Origin: Taenia hydatigena
Lineage: Eukaryota; Platyhelminthes; Cestoda; Cyclophyllidea; Taeniidae
Assembly: GCA_036345935.2 (NCBI GenBank)
Contig: JADWOT020000001.1
Coordinates: forward strand, 30,757,062-30,821,061
Length of the DNA: 64,000 nucleotides
Reading direction: 5' to 3'
Part shown: piece by piece, positions 25,339 through 36,799 of the stretch
How positions within the stretch are numbered: position 1 is the stretch's first letter
Layout: the number at the start of each line of letters is the position of its first letter
Notes under the pieces: model-generated
The model's input: the letters and a program-made list of their open reading frames with translations, nothing else
Database searches by the model: none
Told to the model about the DNA's origin: nothing
Program-made: the position numbers and the translations under genes

Positions 25339-25339
25339 N
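25339..25339. other. single ambiguous base N at tandem joint
   Basis: The only N in the window lies exactly between the two copies of block C. It looks like an assembly or consensus join, so the tandem copy number may not be real. Confidence 0.95.
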
Positions 25340-27895
25340 AACGAACACGTCTCTGCTTACCAAACCGTCGTCATCCACCTTCTTCACCGATAAATAATGC
25401 TCTTTGTCTGCTCTCACCCTTGACCAGGTGTTGATCGCATTCACGAAAGATACATATCTTCACACAATACTCTTGAGCATTTTGAGTTGGTATTTCTCGG
25501 TGGCAGTGCCTGCACGTCCCAATGAAGGTAGACGCAGTGGCACAGTTGTCTGCTTTGTAATTACTTCCTGATTTGGACATCAATCACATCGACATTTGCT
25601 CCATTCAGTGGAACGTCGCCTGGCATTTTACCTCCTCGTGGTAGCTGGCATGATTTGAAGGCCAAAACAATGAGTCTCGCAACTGTTGAGGAGCGGATTG
25701 TATTCAATCCACAATTTTAATGTTAGTAAGGAAAAATAAACCTTAGTGCATCAGCAGCTCTACACTTTCATTCTTATGAACACGAGACGACGCGCTCTCC
25801 GCCGTCTCATTCTTCTCTTTCTCCCTCATTCTCTTTAGTCTCCTTCTCCAGTTTCTACTACTGCACGAAAACCGATACGACGTCTTCTCGTCTGCTTCCT
25901 CACTTTCTCATTCACCTTGGTAATACGCCCTCTGCTCAACTATTCCCATCCTGTCCTTGTTCACTGTAACCATCTGGTCCTCGCTGTTACGAGCAGTCAA
26001 ACCATCCACCTGGCTAACAGTCCTGATGAGACCCATCCCCTGGCACTGTAGGAGGTCAGCAGCTATTCCGCACCACCTACTCTATCAGGGGCGCTTGGAC
26101 AGACCATCAAATCAAATTGTTGATAGTGTCCATTACAATCTAATAGTTGGGCGTGACTGCGGCTTCTAATTGGTAATCGCATTACCTGCTTTACTTGGCT
26201 ATCCAATGAGCACATTAGGCTCTCAACAACCCACTAGCCAGTCAGCCGCCTCTGTGTGTTTACTTTATAGGTGGAAGTGGGTTCGCTCCTCGCATTCCAA
26301 TGGATCTCACTCCCTCTGGAGTGCCTTTCCAAGGCTACTACGAGGACAAAATCTGTGTACATGGTTTTGTAGGCCTTTGACGTTAGCGTAGCCCCAAACA
26401 CAGAAACATCGTTGGCATCTCCAGCTAAAAAAGCCGGATTACTTTAAGTTCTCTTCTTCCACATTTCCACATGAGCACTTCGGGTGCTAGGACCTATGCT
26501 AGGTTGTGTGACACTATTCACCCGAGTGGTAGAGCCCCACCACAACTCCCAAAACTGTGTTTGGTGTCAAACTACAACGACTCGAGACTGTTATGGTAGG
26601 AGTAGTGTAGATTGCCCGTGTCCTACCACCTACGATAACTTACAGATCCTGAGATGCTGATGTGGTCCTCGCTAGAAAGTACTTTAAAGGCCGTGTCCAC
26701 ACCCACTCACTGTTTCCTCCTCACACTTATTCGACTAATTTTCATCGTCTCTTACAGATTTTGAAAGATAGTTTTGCCTCTTTTCTGGTCTACTTTAGCC
26801 CACACACATTCGATTTTCACCTGTGCAACCAAACTCGCTAATCACCCTTCCCCTCACTGTACTAAATGATACCAAAGTAACATACGTGCTTCTCTGCACC
26901 GAACAAAGGACCTTTCAACACAACTTCTGCATAGCATCGGCCTCATGACATGGCGCTAGCAATCCACATAACAAGTAAAGCCACGGTCTCAACTCACACC
27001 GTTCCAGTTTGTGCAACTAATGCGCGTGCCTTTAGTATACTTCACGAGAACGATTTGCTGGCTGACGAGGTCCAGATTCCTCCCACACAACACCTCTTAA
27101 TCGACAGCCAGTGTGATGATTATTACGTCGCCGTCCACTATGCAGTGTCCTTCAGACAACGCGACTGCCACAGTCTCCAAGAATGAGAGCTGAATGTTCA
27201 CTTTGTTTATCGTCACGTGGCGTGATTGGCGGGTCTTCTTTGTCCTCCTCTGCGAGTCCACTGTACTGGCTTTGGTTAAGCAGGCGTTGACGCGCTTCCA
27301 TGGGCAGCCATACACCTCTCCTCTTAAGGCAGGCATGGAAAGGGAGCGATTTGTCAGCCTTACAGTCCATTTTGGGGCAGCAATGCATGTAGTAACACAT
27401 GAAGTGTTGCTTGAGGTTGGCGTAGTCCAGCGCCATTTCTCCATGGACTTGTTGGAGTTGTCTGACATCGATGACTTCTCTGCCATAGAGTCATACCGTC
27501 TTCGCCTCAAAGATTTATCAGCCGGTCAAATAGCACTTTAGATGATCCGCTGGCTTACTGATCATGTAGGAGAGCAAACTCGTCTGCGCGACGTCTCTTT
27601 GTGCCTGCCAGTCATTCACTCAGCACAGCAGACAAGTATACTCACTTAGTCACCTGCAAGTGCGAACCACCCTTGACTGGAGTAGCTGGATTATGGGATG
27701 TGGGCTGCAACAAGACCGCCAAGTCCCTTGCTCACGCCAGCGCGCTTTATATGGCACACGTTTTGTCCCGACTTTATTAAAAACGGGAAAGTACAGGAAC
27801 ACTTAGAAGATGCTTCAAGTACTGTAGCTCATCAGGGGTAGTGACTTTGGCACGGAGCGATTCCCATCTTTAAGAAGTCTAGCTCCCACTCCTCT
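25340..27895 (+). repeat. tandem duplication block C, copy 2
   Basis: Direct repeat of 22,877-25,338, slightly longer because of small indels. The largest extra piece is cgtagtccagcgccatttctccatg at about 27,420-27,445, which restores an ALDYANLKQHF reading on the minus strand. The 137-codon and 94-codon minus-strand frames overlap in different phases, so neither is clearly the real one. Confidence 0.8.
27410..27700 (+). repeat. repeat X, copy 6 (inside block C)
   Basis: Reads LLELSDIDDFSAIES then LRDVSLCLPVIHSAQQ on the plus strand before stops. This is the best preserved plus-oriented X copy. Confidence 0.6.
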
Positions 27896-29089
27896 TCTTT
27901 ATCTACTTACCCGCTCCCCCCATCTTGTAGTACCCTAACAAGTCCCTACCAATTCATTCCTCCACATAGATACCCAATTCTTTCAAATAAAACCCATGCT
28001 CACAGCTAGTTTGCGAATTCAAATGAGCTACTCATCTTCTCCAACACATTTAGCTATCCATCTGTCTCGTTATCCGGCCCTGTCAAATAAAGGGAAGACG
28101 GGAGCAATAACTCACAGCAGTGCACTCTCCTATGTGGCCAACAAAGGAAAAGAACTCATAGAAACTATCAACACGATTTAATACTGCCCCCTTTATACTT
28201 CTTGTCGGGCTTGTTGCGCTGACTGATGCAGCATTGCTTTGTTACATCTGTTGTACCGAAGCCATCAATGCGTCTGCACTCGATTAGGCCACGTTGATCG
28301 CACCTTCCACCACTCGTTTGCCTACATACGAACAAGCATTAACACACTTTAGTGCTAAGCAGGCGACTTCTCACGCGGCAGTTTGTGCACGGCTTTCCCG
28401 TGTCCTCCAGCAGGCGGAAGTTAGGGACACACACACACACTACTGAAATGGCGCAAGTAGCAATAAACACATGGACAGATTCCTTCTATGGTTAACAACC
28501 GTTTTATTCACGTAGGTGTTTCTAATACACTTCACCACGACTTCATTATGACCAATGGTCGTGTGGCAGCCAAGCACTAGTATGCTAGGATAATCAATCT
28601 TGTGATGGAATTTTCTGGATAAAGAGGAGGGAGAGGAAGGTAACTCATCAGGGCACCCGTATCAATGGTAATGCTGGAAGCAGTGAGACAACAAAACGTA
28701 AAGCCTTAAATGGGATTGTTGACAACAGTTCGACGCTGCCACCGTTTTTGAGACTGTCGTTAGACAGACACGCAGACAGGCATTGTGTGTAAAGCTCATG
28801 CTATGCTGCAGCTGCCCCACCACGCTCTCGACTGCTGCTACCCTTGACTGCTGCAACTGATGGTCACTGATTTCACCTAGTGAATGTGATTAACCAAATC
28901 AAGCCCAGAAGATGAAAAAAACCGCATACAGCTCATGACTCATTACTGTGACTCTTGAGAAAAAGGGATGACGCATCACGATTAATTACAACGGCAATGG
29001 GAAGCATTGAGTGCAGTAAGAGGGAGAAGCGCTACCACTTTAATGAACGAAAAATGAAGAGCTCTTCATGTGAGCTAAAATTTGTGCGA
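27896..29089. other. no supported gene
   Basis: Non-repetitive within the window. Contains a short (AC)n run at about 28,427-28,441. No exon with splice support was seen on either strand. Confidence 0.45.
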
Positions 29090-30230
29090 AGGCCAGTAGA
29101 GATAAAAAAATACTTAGAAATCAGTAGGTAAAATTAGCTACTTAAATATATCAGTAGCAGCACATGCTATCCTTAATTCAAGGAACACGTTTTCAGATCA
29201 GTGGTTAGATAATGTTTATAAAATTCAAAAGCCTATCAGAAAATAGACCACCTCAAGCTACCACAGACAAAATCTAAGCATAATATAACCATCAATCTTG
29301 TTTTTCCTTACTAGGCATAGCCTCATCGTCAGGTTGAAGTCCAACGGCAGCACACAAAGCATAAATGTCTAACTACGATCCACATTGTGCACGTCCATCC
29401 ACCTCAGAACTTCAATCTAGCTATAATGGCTACATTCACCTTCCGCTACAGCCAATTCTTGCTCAGAGAACGCACGCTGAGAATGTCGAGGAAATTATTA
29501 AGCGGAAAATACGAAGTGCCATCGTCCTTTCACCTGGCGGATCAGTGGTCGGAGAAATACAATTTTGCACTGTCTTCTGCACCCTTTAGCCAAGATACAA
29601 ACCTATTTAAATAAATTATTATTATTACATAACATTTTCCAGCAGTCAGTACCTCTTAGCACTGACCTTCATCTTTCGTCACAGTGGAGCGAAATACTCA
29701 CATCAATGCCGATTTTTAGGTACGCTGGATCCTCATTCAAAGGCATCTTCGTCTTCTCTACTTCACTTTTGCGTTTCTCATGGGCTGCAATCTCGTCCGT
29801 ATTCGTTGTCGCCTCTAGAGAATTCGGCAGGAAGAGAATTGTCTCCATTCGTTCCTTGTCTTGAACCTGTTGAGGAGAGGACGGTACATAGGTTGTTGAA
29901 TCCAGAGTACAATGTTAAAAGCGATCGAGTGGGTGGTTGAGAGGATTAGTGGACGGGATGGTTCGTTGGAGTAGGTAGGGAGAGAGAATGTGGTAGATGA
30001 AGGGCATTATGCCCACGACCGGTAGACACACAATTTGATGGATGGAGGAAGGAATGGGGAATAAAGGGTCTACATAAACGCAAAGATAAGCAGGCCGAAG
30101 AGTGCATCGTAAATGGTTGGTTTATTTGGTGAGTACATGAATGCAGTCCAGGTGGATGAGTGAAGAGGCAAGGAAGTAAAGCTTTGAACAGACTGTAGAA
30201 GGGATGCATGACAAGGCAGGTGAATTAATG
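29090..30230 (+). repeat. segmental duplication block D, copy 1, left part
   Basis: Aligns with 56,625-57,650 (gaaatcagtaggtaaaattagctacttaaat; ccgatttttaggtacgctggatcctcattcaaaggc; gtgagtacatgaatgcag). Homology stops where the USP5-like pseudogene begins. Confidence 0.75.
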
Positions 30231-30296
30231 CATAGACGATAAAGTCTTATTCGTAAAAAACTCAAGACATGCAGGCGGAGCAAGAGATGAATGAAC

Positions 30297-31273
30297 CTTC
30301 CCAGTCAAGCCACATTGAATACGGTCCTCCTCAGCAAAAGCGAGCAAGTGCAGGAAGGATGGAGTGCCAACCGTCGACTTTTCATCCATCTCACGTTCCA
30401 CTAGGTTAAAGAGGTGGGAAGGGGACTCTTGCACATCCTGCTGCTGCTTGCTCGCAAAATCCGCATTCGTACGACCCATGAGGTGACAAAACATGCGTGG
30501 ACAGATGCCTGTAGTCAAGCAGAATGAATTTGAAATGAGTGAATAAACCATCAGTTCAGGTTAGATTGAATAGATAGAGAGTGCATGAACTGATAAATAA
30601 TTCTAGGATGAATGGATGGATAGAGAAGCTCACCTGGTCGTTTGAACACCACCTCTCCTCCAATCATTTTACAAATCACTATGACTGGAAACCAGTAGAC
30701 GCCAAAGCATAGCGCCTGACCCAACTTGCTCATCAGCAAGCCAAAAGACTCTACAGCAGCGATAACACTTCCATTGCGTGCTATCGCACCCATCACCGAC
30801 TCCACGAAGTTGGAAAAGGCGAAGGCATAGTGACTGCGGAAGACCTCTGTCGCGAAGAGAACCCGCCCAGAGAGATGGCCAACTATCAGACGGGCGACAC
30901 AGAATCATAAGCAAAACAGGGATCGTAACATGGCTAAACACTAAATGATGGAAAAAGGAATGAATCGAGGAGCTCAAATGTTAACTCGATACTTTCGTCA
31001 CCTATATAGCCGAATTAATATAGCACGTGTTGCCGGGATTAACTCAACCGGTCAGACTTGGCTCATAAAGCGGTGTGAGGGTGCGATCAGCCTCCTCCAG
31101 AGTCAACCACTCTCCCAGTCGCTCGTTTGCCTCAAATTCCACCTCCATCACAGTGCAATCGGTCTTGTGCTGATTCTGCATGTCAATGCCAAAGTGAGCA
31201 AGATGCTGCGCCAGCAGTGGGTCAGTCACCATGTCTTCCTTTGCGTAAGGGAAGACTTCAGCGGCCCGCAATC
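30297..31273 (-). pseudogene. decayed USP5/USP13-type ubiquitin-specific protease
   Basis: Three exon pieces on the minus strand. The first (about 31,273-31,002) reads KEDMVTDPLLAQHLAHFGID, KTD, ERLGEW, then GNTCYINSAI. This is the USP5/USP13 linker and the catalytic-cysteine box, with the Cys codon at 31,023-31,025. The second (30,862-30,634) reads VLFATEVFRSHY and SKLGQAL. The third (30,508-30,297) reads GICPRMF, GRTNADF, QQQDVQE and AFAEEDRIQC. These follow family order. The exon 2-3 junction still joins in frame (KRPG|ICPRMF), with a GTGAGC donor and ctacag acceptor. Decay: TGA at 31,044-31,046 and TAG at 31,002-31,004 flank the cysteine, the acceptor before exon 2 is lost, and QQDAQEF has become QQDVQES. 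Zn-UBP, UBA and His-box parts are absent. Live family members recycle unanchored polyubiquitin; this copy should not. Confidence 0.85.
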
Positions 31274-31659
31274 AAGAAAAGTCGGTCAAGTACGTCTACC
31301 ACCTATCTGTCCATTGATTGGCATCGCTACACCCATTCCTCTAACCAACCAGTCATTAGCCTTGATCTACCAAATCCACCCAATCATCAATTCGAAAATC
31401 GCCTCGGTTACTCAATTAGGGGTCCACTACTAAGCTTTTCAACTATTCTTCCACTCATTGCCTCTGCGTTTACTGGTGGTGATGTTGGCGCCGTCGCTGG
31501 TGCTCTCGAAGAGTTAAGAGTAGTTCGCAGGCATTCAGTGGATTGACCTGCGGTCTCGATGGCAAACGCTCCAAATTCAGCTCAGGTCTATCAGAGGAGA
31601 GGTGAGAGGGAGAAGGAGGCAGTAGTTGGCGACAGAAAGAAAACAGTTGAATGAGAAAT
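31274..31659. other. no recognised gene
   Basis: Minus-strand frame at 31,450-31,560 is Ala/Ser/Pro-rich and open, but matches nothing I know in the USP5 family upstream of the linker. Confidence 0.4.
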
Positions 31660-33080
31660 CATTTTAATCAAAGCCATTGATTACGCAGAACGCACTGCAG
31701 TTCCTCAAATGCAGCATCACCCTTCCCTCAAAAGTCATGGAGAAGGAAACAACTTCAACAATCCCAAAGTCTCCACTTAACCCACATTGTTCACTCCACC
31801 ACCACCTTGGCTCCAAATCGACTTTCCTATAGTCACTAACAACATCACCCTCCAACACAGTAGAAGCTCTAGCATTCCAACACCTCCAATCAACGCATTT
31901 CAGCATCATGCGTGCGCATGCATAATTCATTGGAGGAGTGAACTGCTGAGTGCAAAACCACTCAAAGAAAAGTGATTTCTATCAATTGGTCAATGGACTG
32001 CGCCGCTGTGCCTTTGGAAAGCAAACACATATCAATGCTTGCCAACATCGCCATCATGAGGGGAAAGGTCACATTGTTACTAGTTTTCGCCCCATCAAAC
32101 CCTCCATCCACCATCAGTTCACTCATTCAGCAAATCCCCTCCAACCTCCCCTCCAACACGCCTGACTCATTGCCGAAGAAGACCGCCCCACAACCACCTC
32201 ACTACTCCCAGTAGCATCCCGAGCGCACGCATTTCTGCTCCATTCACCAACTAATCCACCTTACATTCCTCATCCATCTACTCAACCTCACCACAACTCA
32301 CATCCATTTCGGTTAAAGGGTTTGTGTTTAAGACTAGAATCACTCACCAGAATAAAATTTCCCAGACACGAATTGAAATTATATTACCTTGTGAACTGTC
32401 GCCAAGTACGACCTGCCATCCAGAATTGTTGGATCCAACGACAGCCTAATCGAGTGCATGGATGCGAATGTAGAAGTGTCAAGAAAAATAGGACATCTAC
32501 GTGACGAGTCGACGCAGCAGGTCCCTTCTACACTAGTGCGGTTGATGACGCCGCAGAAGGAGTCTCAGCCTCGGTCTCACCGGCGGTCGTGAAATCGCAG
32601 TAGACAAAAGACATTGGACAAGGGAGAAATAACTCTTCACTGCACTCACACAATCAGAGGAGAAAACAATGTGGGACGGCAGTACCTCACAGAGGAGAGT
32701 CACAAGGGCCGATGATTTACTTTAAAATGATAATCTCGAAGCCTACTTGACCAATCAACCACATTCGTACTCAGGGTGAGCCCAAGATGCCAACTACTTG
32801 TAAGCACATGAGTAGAAAGGTGTAGCTGATGACTTACACCAGACGCAGACCATCTCGTAAGTCCGCTGCGAACCAAGTTTGTCTCCCGTAAGAGGTAAAC
32901 GCGGACCAGACTTCGGCACACTTCCATTTAAGACTACAATGTCCGTAGCTGCCACCTACTACCATCGGGTCCAATTGGAGTCATGCGCAGACCCAAGATC
33001 GTGCTACTAGACAGCATTCAAGGCGCCAATGACTGTGGAACGTCCAGTGTTTCGAGCTGGTGTACGTATGCATACGCCAC
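31660..33080 (+). repeat. segmental duplication block D, copy 1, right part
   Basis: Aligns with 59,685-61,140. On the minus strand both copies keep a stop-free stretch (DSFCGVI.R.SV, then HSIRLSLDPT.L) and a second one with GDV, LEPRWWWS.QCGLS and RVMLHLRN. That suggests an ancestral minus-strand gene of unknown identity. This copy lacks about 77 bp near 32,880 that copy 2 has. Confidence 0.75.
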
Positions 33081-33693
33081 TTATCCGACGATGCTCGAAA
33101 GTGGACAAGTAATGCTCCTCTCAGTCACCTGCGTGTGGGCGTTAGAGCCAACGGTGCTAATGCGTTTAACGTTGCACTGTGGAAGCATGCATCGTCATCC
33201 ACTAGAACCAGTCAGAGGAATGCATATACTTTGCACTCCTGTCAGTGACTACATGGATGATGCACAACTAGCCTTCTGTAGAAGTAGCACTAGAGATCCG
33301 CGTGGTCCCAGCAAAACACACACAAGAAAGGCATTCTTTGCAGAATGTTTGTGAACATACGATAAATGATCGAAGTTAGGGACAACGCAACACTAACAGT
33401 CCCCATTCCTCCACAGGTTTTTGATAAGCTCTACAGTATTCAATGGCGGCGAGGTGTCTCTACCCCACTCCTCAATATCCAACACATTCTGCATATGCAA
33501 AAGGGAGGAAGGAAGGAGGGCGCCTTTACTGCTTTTAACAGTGGCAATAGTTTAGCTTTATCAATGGTAGCAGCAATAATAATAACTAAAGAAGGGAGCG
33601 GGAAGGGAAGGGCAGGGCAGGGAAGGGGAACAAGTTCACGTGTGGTCTTCTGCACAGACGGGAGGGCGCTTCCAACCACCTCTTCCAAACATC
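33081..33693. other. no supported gene; purine-rich tract
   Basis: Holds a gggaagggaagggcagggcagggaagggg tract at about 33,596-33,632. Otherwise nothing recognised. Confidence 0.5.
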
Positions 33694-33933
33694 CTATTTC
33701 CCGACGACATCGGGCAGAGCACGGGCTGGCGCGTAAGTCGGTAAGCAGCGCCTCAAGACTGCCCATTGAAGCCATAGATCGTTGAGAGAGGATCCATCCC
33801 CGGCACTGCCGCCACTACCACCACCAACACCACCAATGACACTGCCGGCCGATACGGGAGCAAAATTAGTTCCAGCATTTGCCTCAATGTGTCCACGAGG
33901 CCACTCCGTGACACATTCATGCCGCTTGGCTCG
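33694..33933 (-). CDS. candidate terminal exon, Gly/Ser-rich
   Basis: Minus-strand frame opening after a gcatttgtag acceptor and closed by TAG: RAKRHECVTEWPRGHIEA, then SVIGGVGGGSGGSAGDGSS, then LWLQWAVLRRC. 80 codons including the stop. A second minus frame is open across the right part, so the exon end is uncertain. No domain recognised. Confidence 0.3.
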   Translation of the reverse strand, partial: RAKRHECVTEWPRGHIEANAGTNFAPVSAGSVIGGVGGGSGGSAGDGSSLNDLWLQWAVLRRCLPTYAPARALPDVVGK

Positions 33934-35030
33934 CTACAAATGCAAAAGACGCCATTTCCATCACTTCACACACATCACTACTTTCCCATCTTCTTCCACT
34001 CTCTCATCCGCCCAACACCCAAAAGGGAGGCTCATTCCAGCCAAAACTACGTCCTTACCACTACCATTTGTAAGTTCGCATAAACGAGCGCAAAATACTA
34101 TTTCATGACTGACATTTCCATCCTACTACATTCGCATTTTTCTAACCACTTTTTCTACAAGAAATCCAATTTAGAAAATCGAGGCTACAGCATTACTTAA
34201 GCACTGGCTGTAATCAGAGCCACCTTAGTCACACACTCGGGTGGAGCCAAATCAGACACCTTTTCATATTTCTGTCAGAAAATTTGTTTTCTTTGCTGCT
34301 ATAGTCACAGCTTCCTCGAAAGTACCAGACCAGTCCCTAAAACAGTCTTCATCAGCGACTACGAAATATGCACATTTCAAAGCATCGTCCCTTACTACTG
34401 CGAAGGACCTATTCAATCGCTGTGAACAACACCCAATCACCACACTTCCTCTTCCAACGACAGTCTTTCAAAAGTGTCTACCGATCCGCCCTTTCTAGTG
34501 CCAAGTTAGGCTTTTGCATTAGTGAGGAACCAGCGTTCCCTCCCTGATTACAATTGGTAAGGTTAACATTTACACCCTTAAATGCGTTTAAGCCTTTCCA
34601 ACCATTAGCTCAACCGCAAATACTGACTACTGCCAGCACTTTGAGGCTGCAAAATACATTTCCATCTTTTCCTCCAACACTTTCTACCTTTCAAGATACA
34701 AGAAACCTGACATCCCCGATAGTAATTAGTCGAGGTGAGGTCGGAAACCACCTAAGCATTCTACCCCAGATGCTCCCCACACCGTCCTTTTCAACTCCTT
34801 TTCCATCCATTCTCACTCCTCAGACTGAGTAGCAATAGTAGTCGGAGTAGCACGACAGCCGCTCCCCCTCCCCTAACGGCTCGCGCCCAACACACCCAAC
34901 AGTGGAGACCTACTCACTTACTTACCTCCTCTGAGATGATGCACCACTACTCATCACCTATACAGTCAGCAACAAATTAACCTCCACCCTCCCACCGCGA
35001 AAACATTTCCGTACCTCCGGAAGCAAAATG
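33934..35030. other. A/C-rich stretch without a supported gene
   Basis: Plus strand is strongly A and C rich. Open frames are Ser/Thr/Pro-rich by composition and lack paired splice sites. Confidence 0.45.
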
Positions 35031-35379
35031 TGCCGCAGATGCCACCACCAAGCTCCACCCATAGCGCTTTCATTCGTCGTCGTCGTCGTCGTCGTAAGAG
35101 AATGTCTCCTTCACTCTTTCACACACCCACGGCACAGCTCCCCAAGCCTTTCCCTTCCTTCGCCGCCACCCAGCCACCCATGCCCGCGAAGACAAAGAGA
35201 CGGAGACAATAATAGTAATAGTAGGCCGTGTCGCCCATGCCGACAGCCGCATCGCACAACCCAGACAGAGACGCCACCGCCGTCACCGTCACCGCCACCG
35301 CGAATCACTCCAACATCTTGCATTGCCTACCATTCCACACACTCATCACATGTTACTTCACCATCACAACCATCAGGGT
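35031..35379 (+). CDS. candidate exon with (CGT)n tract
   Basis: A cgtcgtcgtcgtcgtcgtcgt run at about 35,075-35,096 reads as poly-Arg, poly-Val or poly-Ser by frame. Farther right a Ser/Pro/Thr-rich frame ends at a strong GG|GTAAGT donor at 35,380. Two frames compete, and the phase does not match the next candidate exon's long frame, so coding status is uncertain. Confidence 0.25.
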
Positions 35380-35531
35380 AAGTTTGTAGCATCTAAAAAG
35401 AAAAAAAACCAAACAATGGAAAGACCGATGTGTGAGGCTCCAATGCGCTGCAAAGCTAACATCCACAAGCATAACTACTGGTAGGAAAACAAGAAACAGA
35501 CAACTCAACAAGCAAACACTTAAGACTGCTA

Positions 35532-35766
35532 CAAAGTACAGTCTGCGTGGTGATGCCAAAGCTTCCCACCCATGCCGTCAAAGCTGAGCATCCTACCATT
35601 AAGTCATCACCGAGGCCCTCTACACAACATGTTTCACAGCAAGAATCACATCAACACAAAAAACAACCCTCGTCCTGCCCCCCCCCCCCCTCCCGCCCAC
35701 TCCGCCATCCATATGTGCTCCAACAACACGCATATCACAGTAATGAAAATAGCGCAGATAAACAGG
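35532..35766 (+). CDS. candidate exon, Gln/Ser/His-rich
   Basis: After a caaagtacag acceptor the frame reads MPKLPTHAVKAEHP, then STQHVSQQESHQHKKQ, a run encoded by poly-C, and NENSADKQ before a CAG|GTAAAG donor. Low-complexity composition resembles a transcription-factor tail. No domain seen. Confidence 0.3.
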
Positions 35767-36799
35767 TAAAGGAGAACAGCACTCTCCCACCAACCATATG
35801 AACGCACTTTGATTCCATTGCTGCGCACAAAAAGAGACGGCAACAACTCATTAAGCACGATCCAATCTTACCTGAGAAATATGTGAAGTGATAGCGAAGG
35901 CAAGACTCGAACTCATTACTGCTGCAGTCTCTTCTTCTTCAGTGTATTCTAGCACGAAAACGAGCCAAAAAATGCATAATAAGATTTATAAATAATGGTG
36001 AATCCTTACTAGCAAAAAAATAATAATGATTAATTGCCACGTCCTTAGCAACGCTAGCACCCCTCCCAACATAAATCTATCGCCATTAGAAAGTAAACAA
36101 ATTACAAATTGCCAAAACAATCTTAACTTATCGCTCGAGGTGTCATACAGCGAGAAGTGTACGTGAGCAGGCATCGCAGTTGGAAAACAAAACGACCTAA
36201 CAGCCACATTATGAGACTTTTGCGTTTACTTTACCAAAGTTACAGGTCCCTTCATCAAATTGGACCTCGTTCATCAAAACTCATTCTTACTAAAATAACA
36301 AACCGCTTAAAAACAGCCAAAGCGATCGTACTTAATCCAAAGAAGTGTTTTGTAGTAACAAAATCAACGCAATCAGGCAGTGCAAGTGGAAAACAAAAAG
36401 TTGTGACAGCAACTGCAGCTATTTCTGAAACGGTTTGTCTAACAAATACTGACAAATGAAGCAAAAGCATATATCTATAGGCACTCATAAAGTGGGTGCT
36501 TAATCGCAAGAAACCACCAAGCAAGTAATTGCCAAGCACTTCGTAAGATTTTAACACCTCTCCACAAAATCACGCCCCATTGCTCAAATTCAAACGTCAG
36601 TAAAAAACAAACAACCTCATGAACCGCAAAAACAGTCTAAATTTATATCTATACAGCAAAACATGCACGTCAGGGGACCTTGCAGTTGAAAAGTAGCCGT
36701 CAACATTCACATTAAGAGGCCTTTGCATCTACTCTAACAAGTATGTGTATAAAGGGAACAAGTCGGCATTTAAAGTACCTCAGACTAACTAGCTAACTA
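35767..36799. other. no supported gene; weak internal repetition
   Basis: A loose repeat is visible: cgcagttggaaaacaaaacgacctaacagccacatta at about 36,175 and ttgcagttgaaaagtagccgtcaacattcacatta at about 36,682, each followed by gag.c.tttgc.t.tact. Copies are too diverged to define a unit. Confidence 0.45.

Noticed and set aside
32700..32927. Minus-strand WSSRLRDYHFKVNHRP, reminiscent of the end of a retroelement RNase H
   Set aside because: Only a few residues agree, no DE(S/D) motif or reverse-transcriptase neighbours, and the D copy at 60.7 kb does not preserve it convincingly.
35111..35323. Gly/Val-rich minus-strand frames around the (CGT)n tract
   Set aside because: Open frames in several phases come from the trinucleotide repeats.
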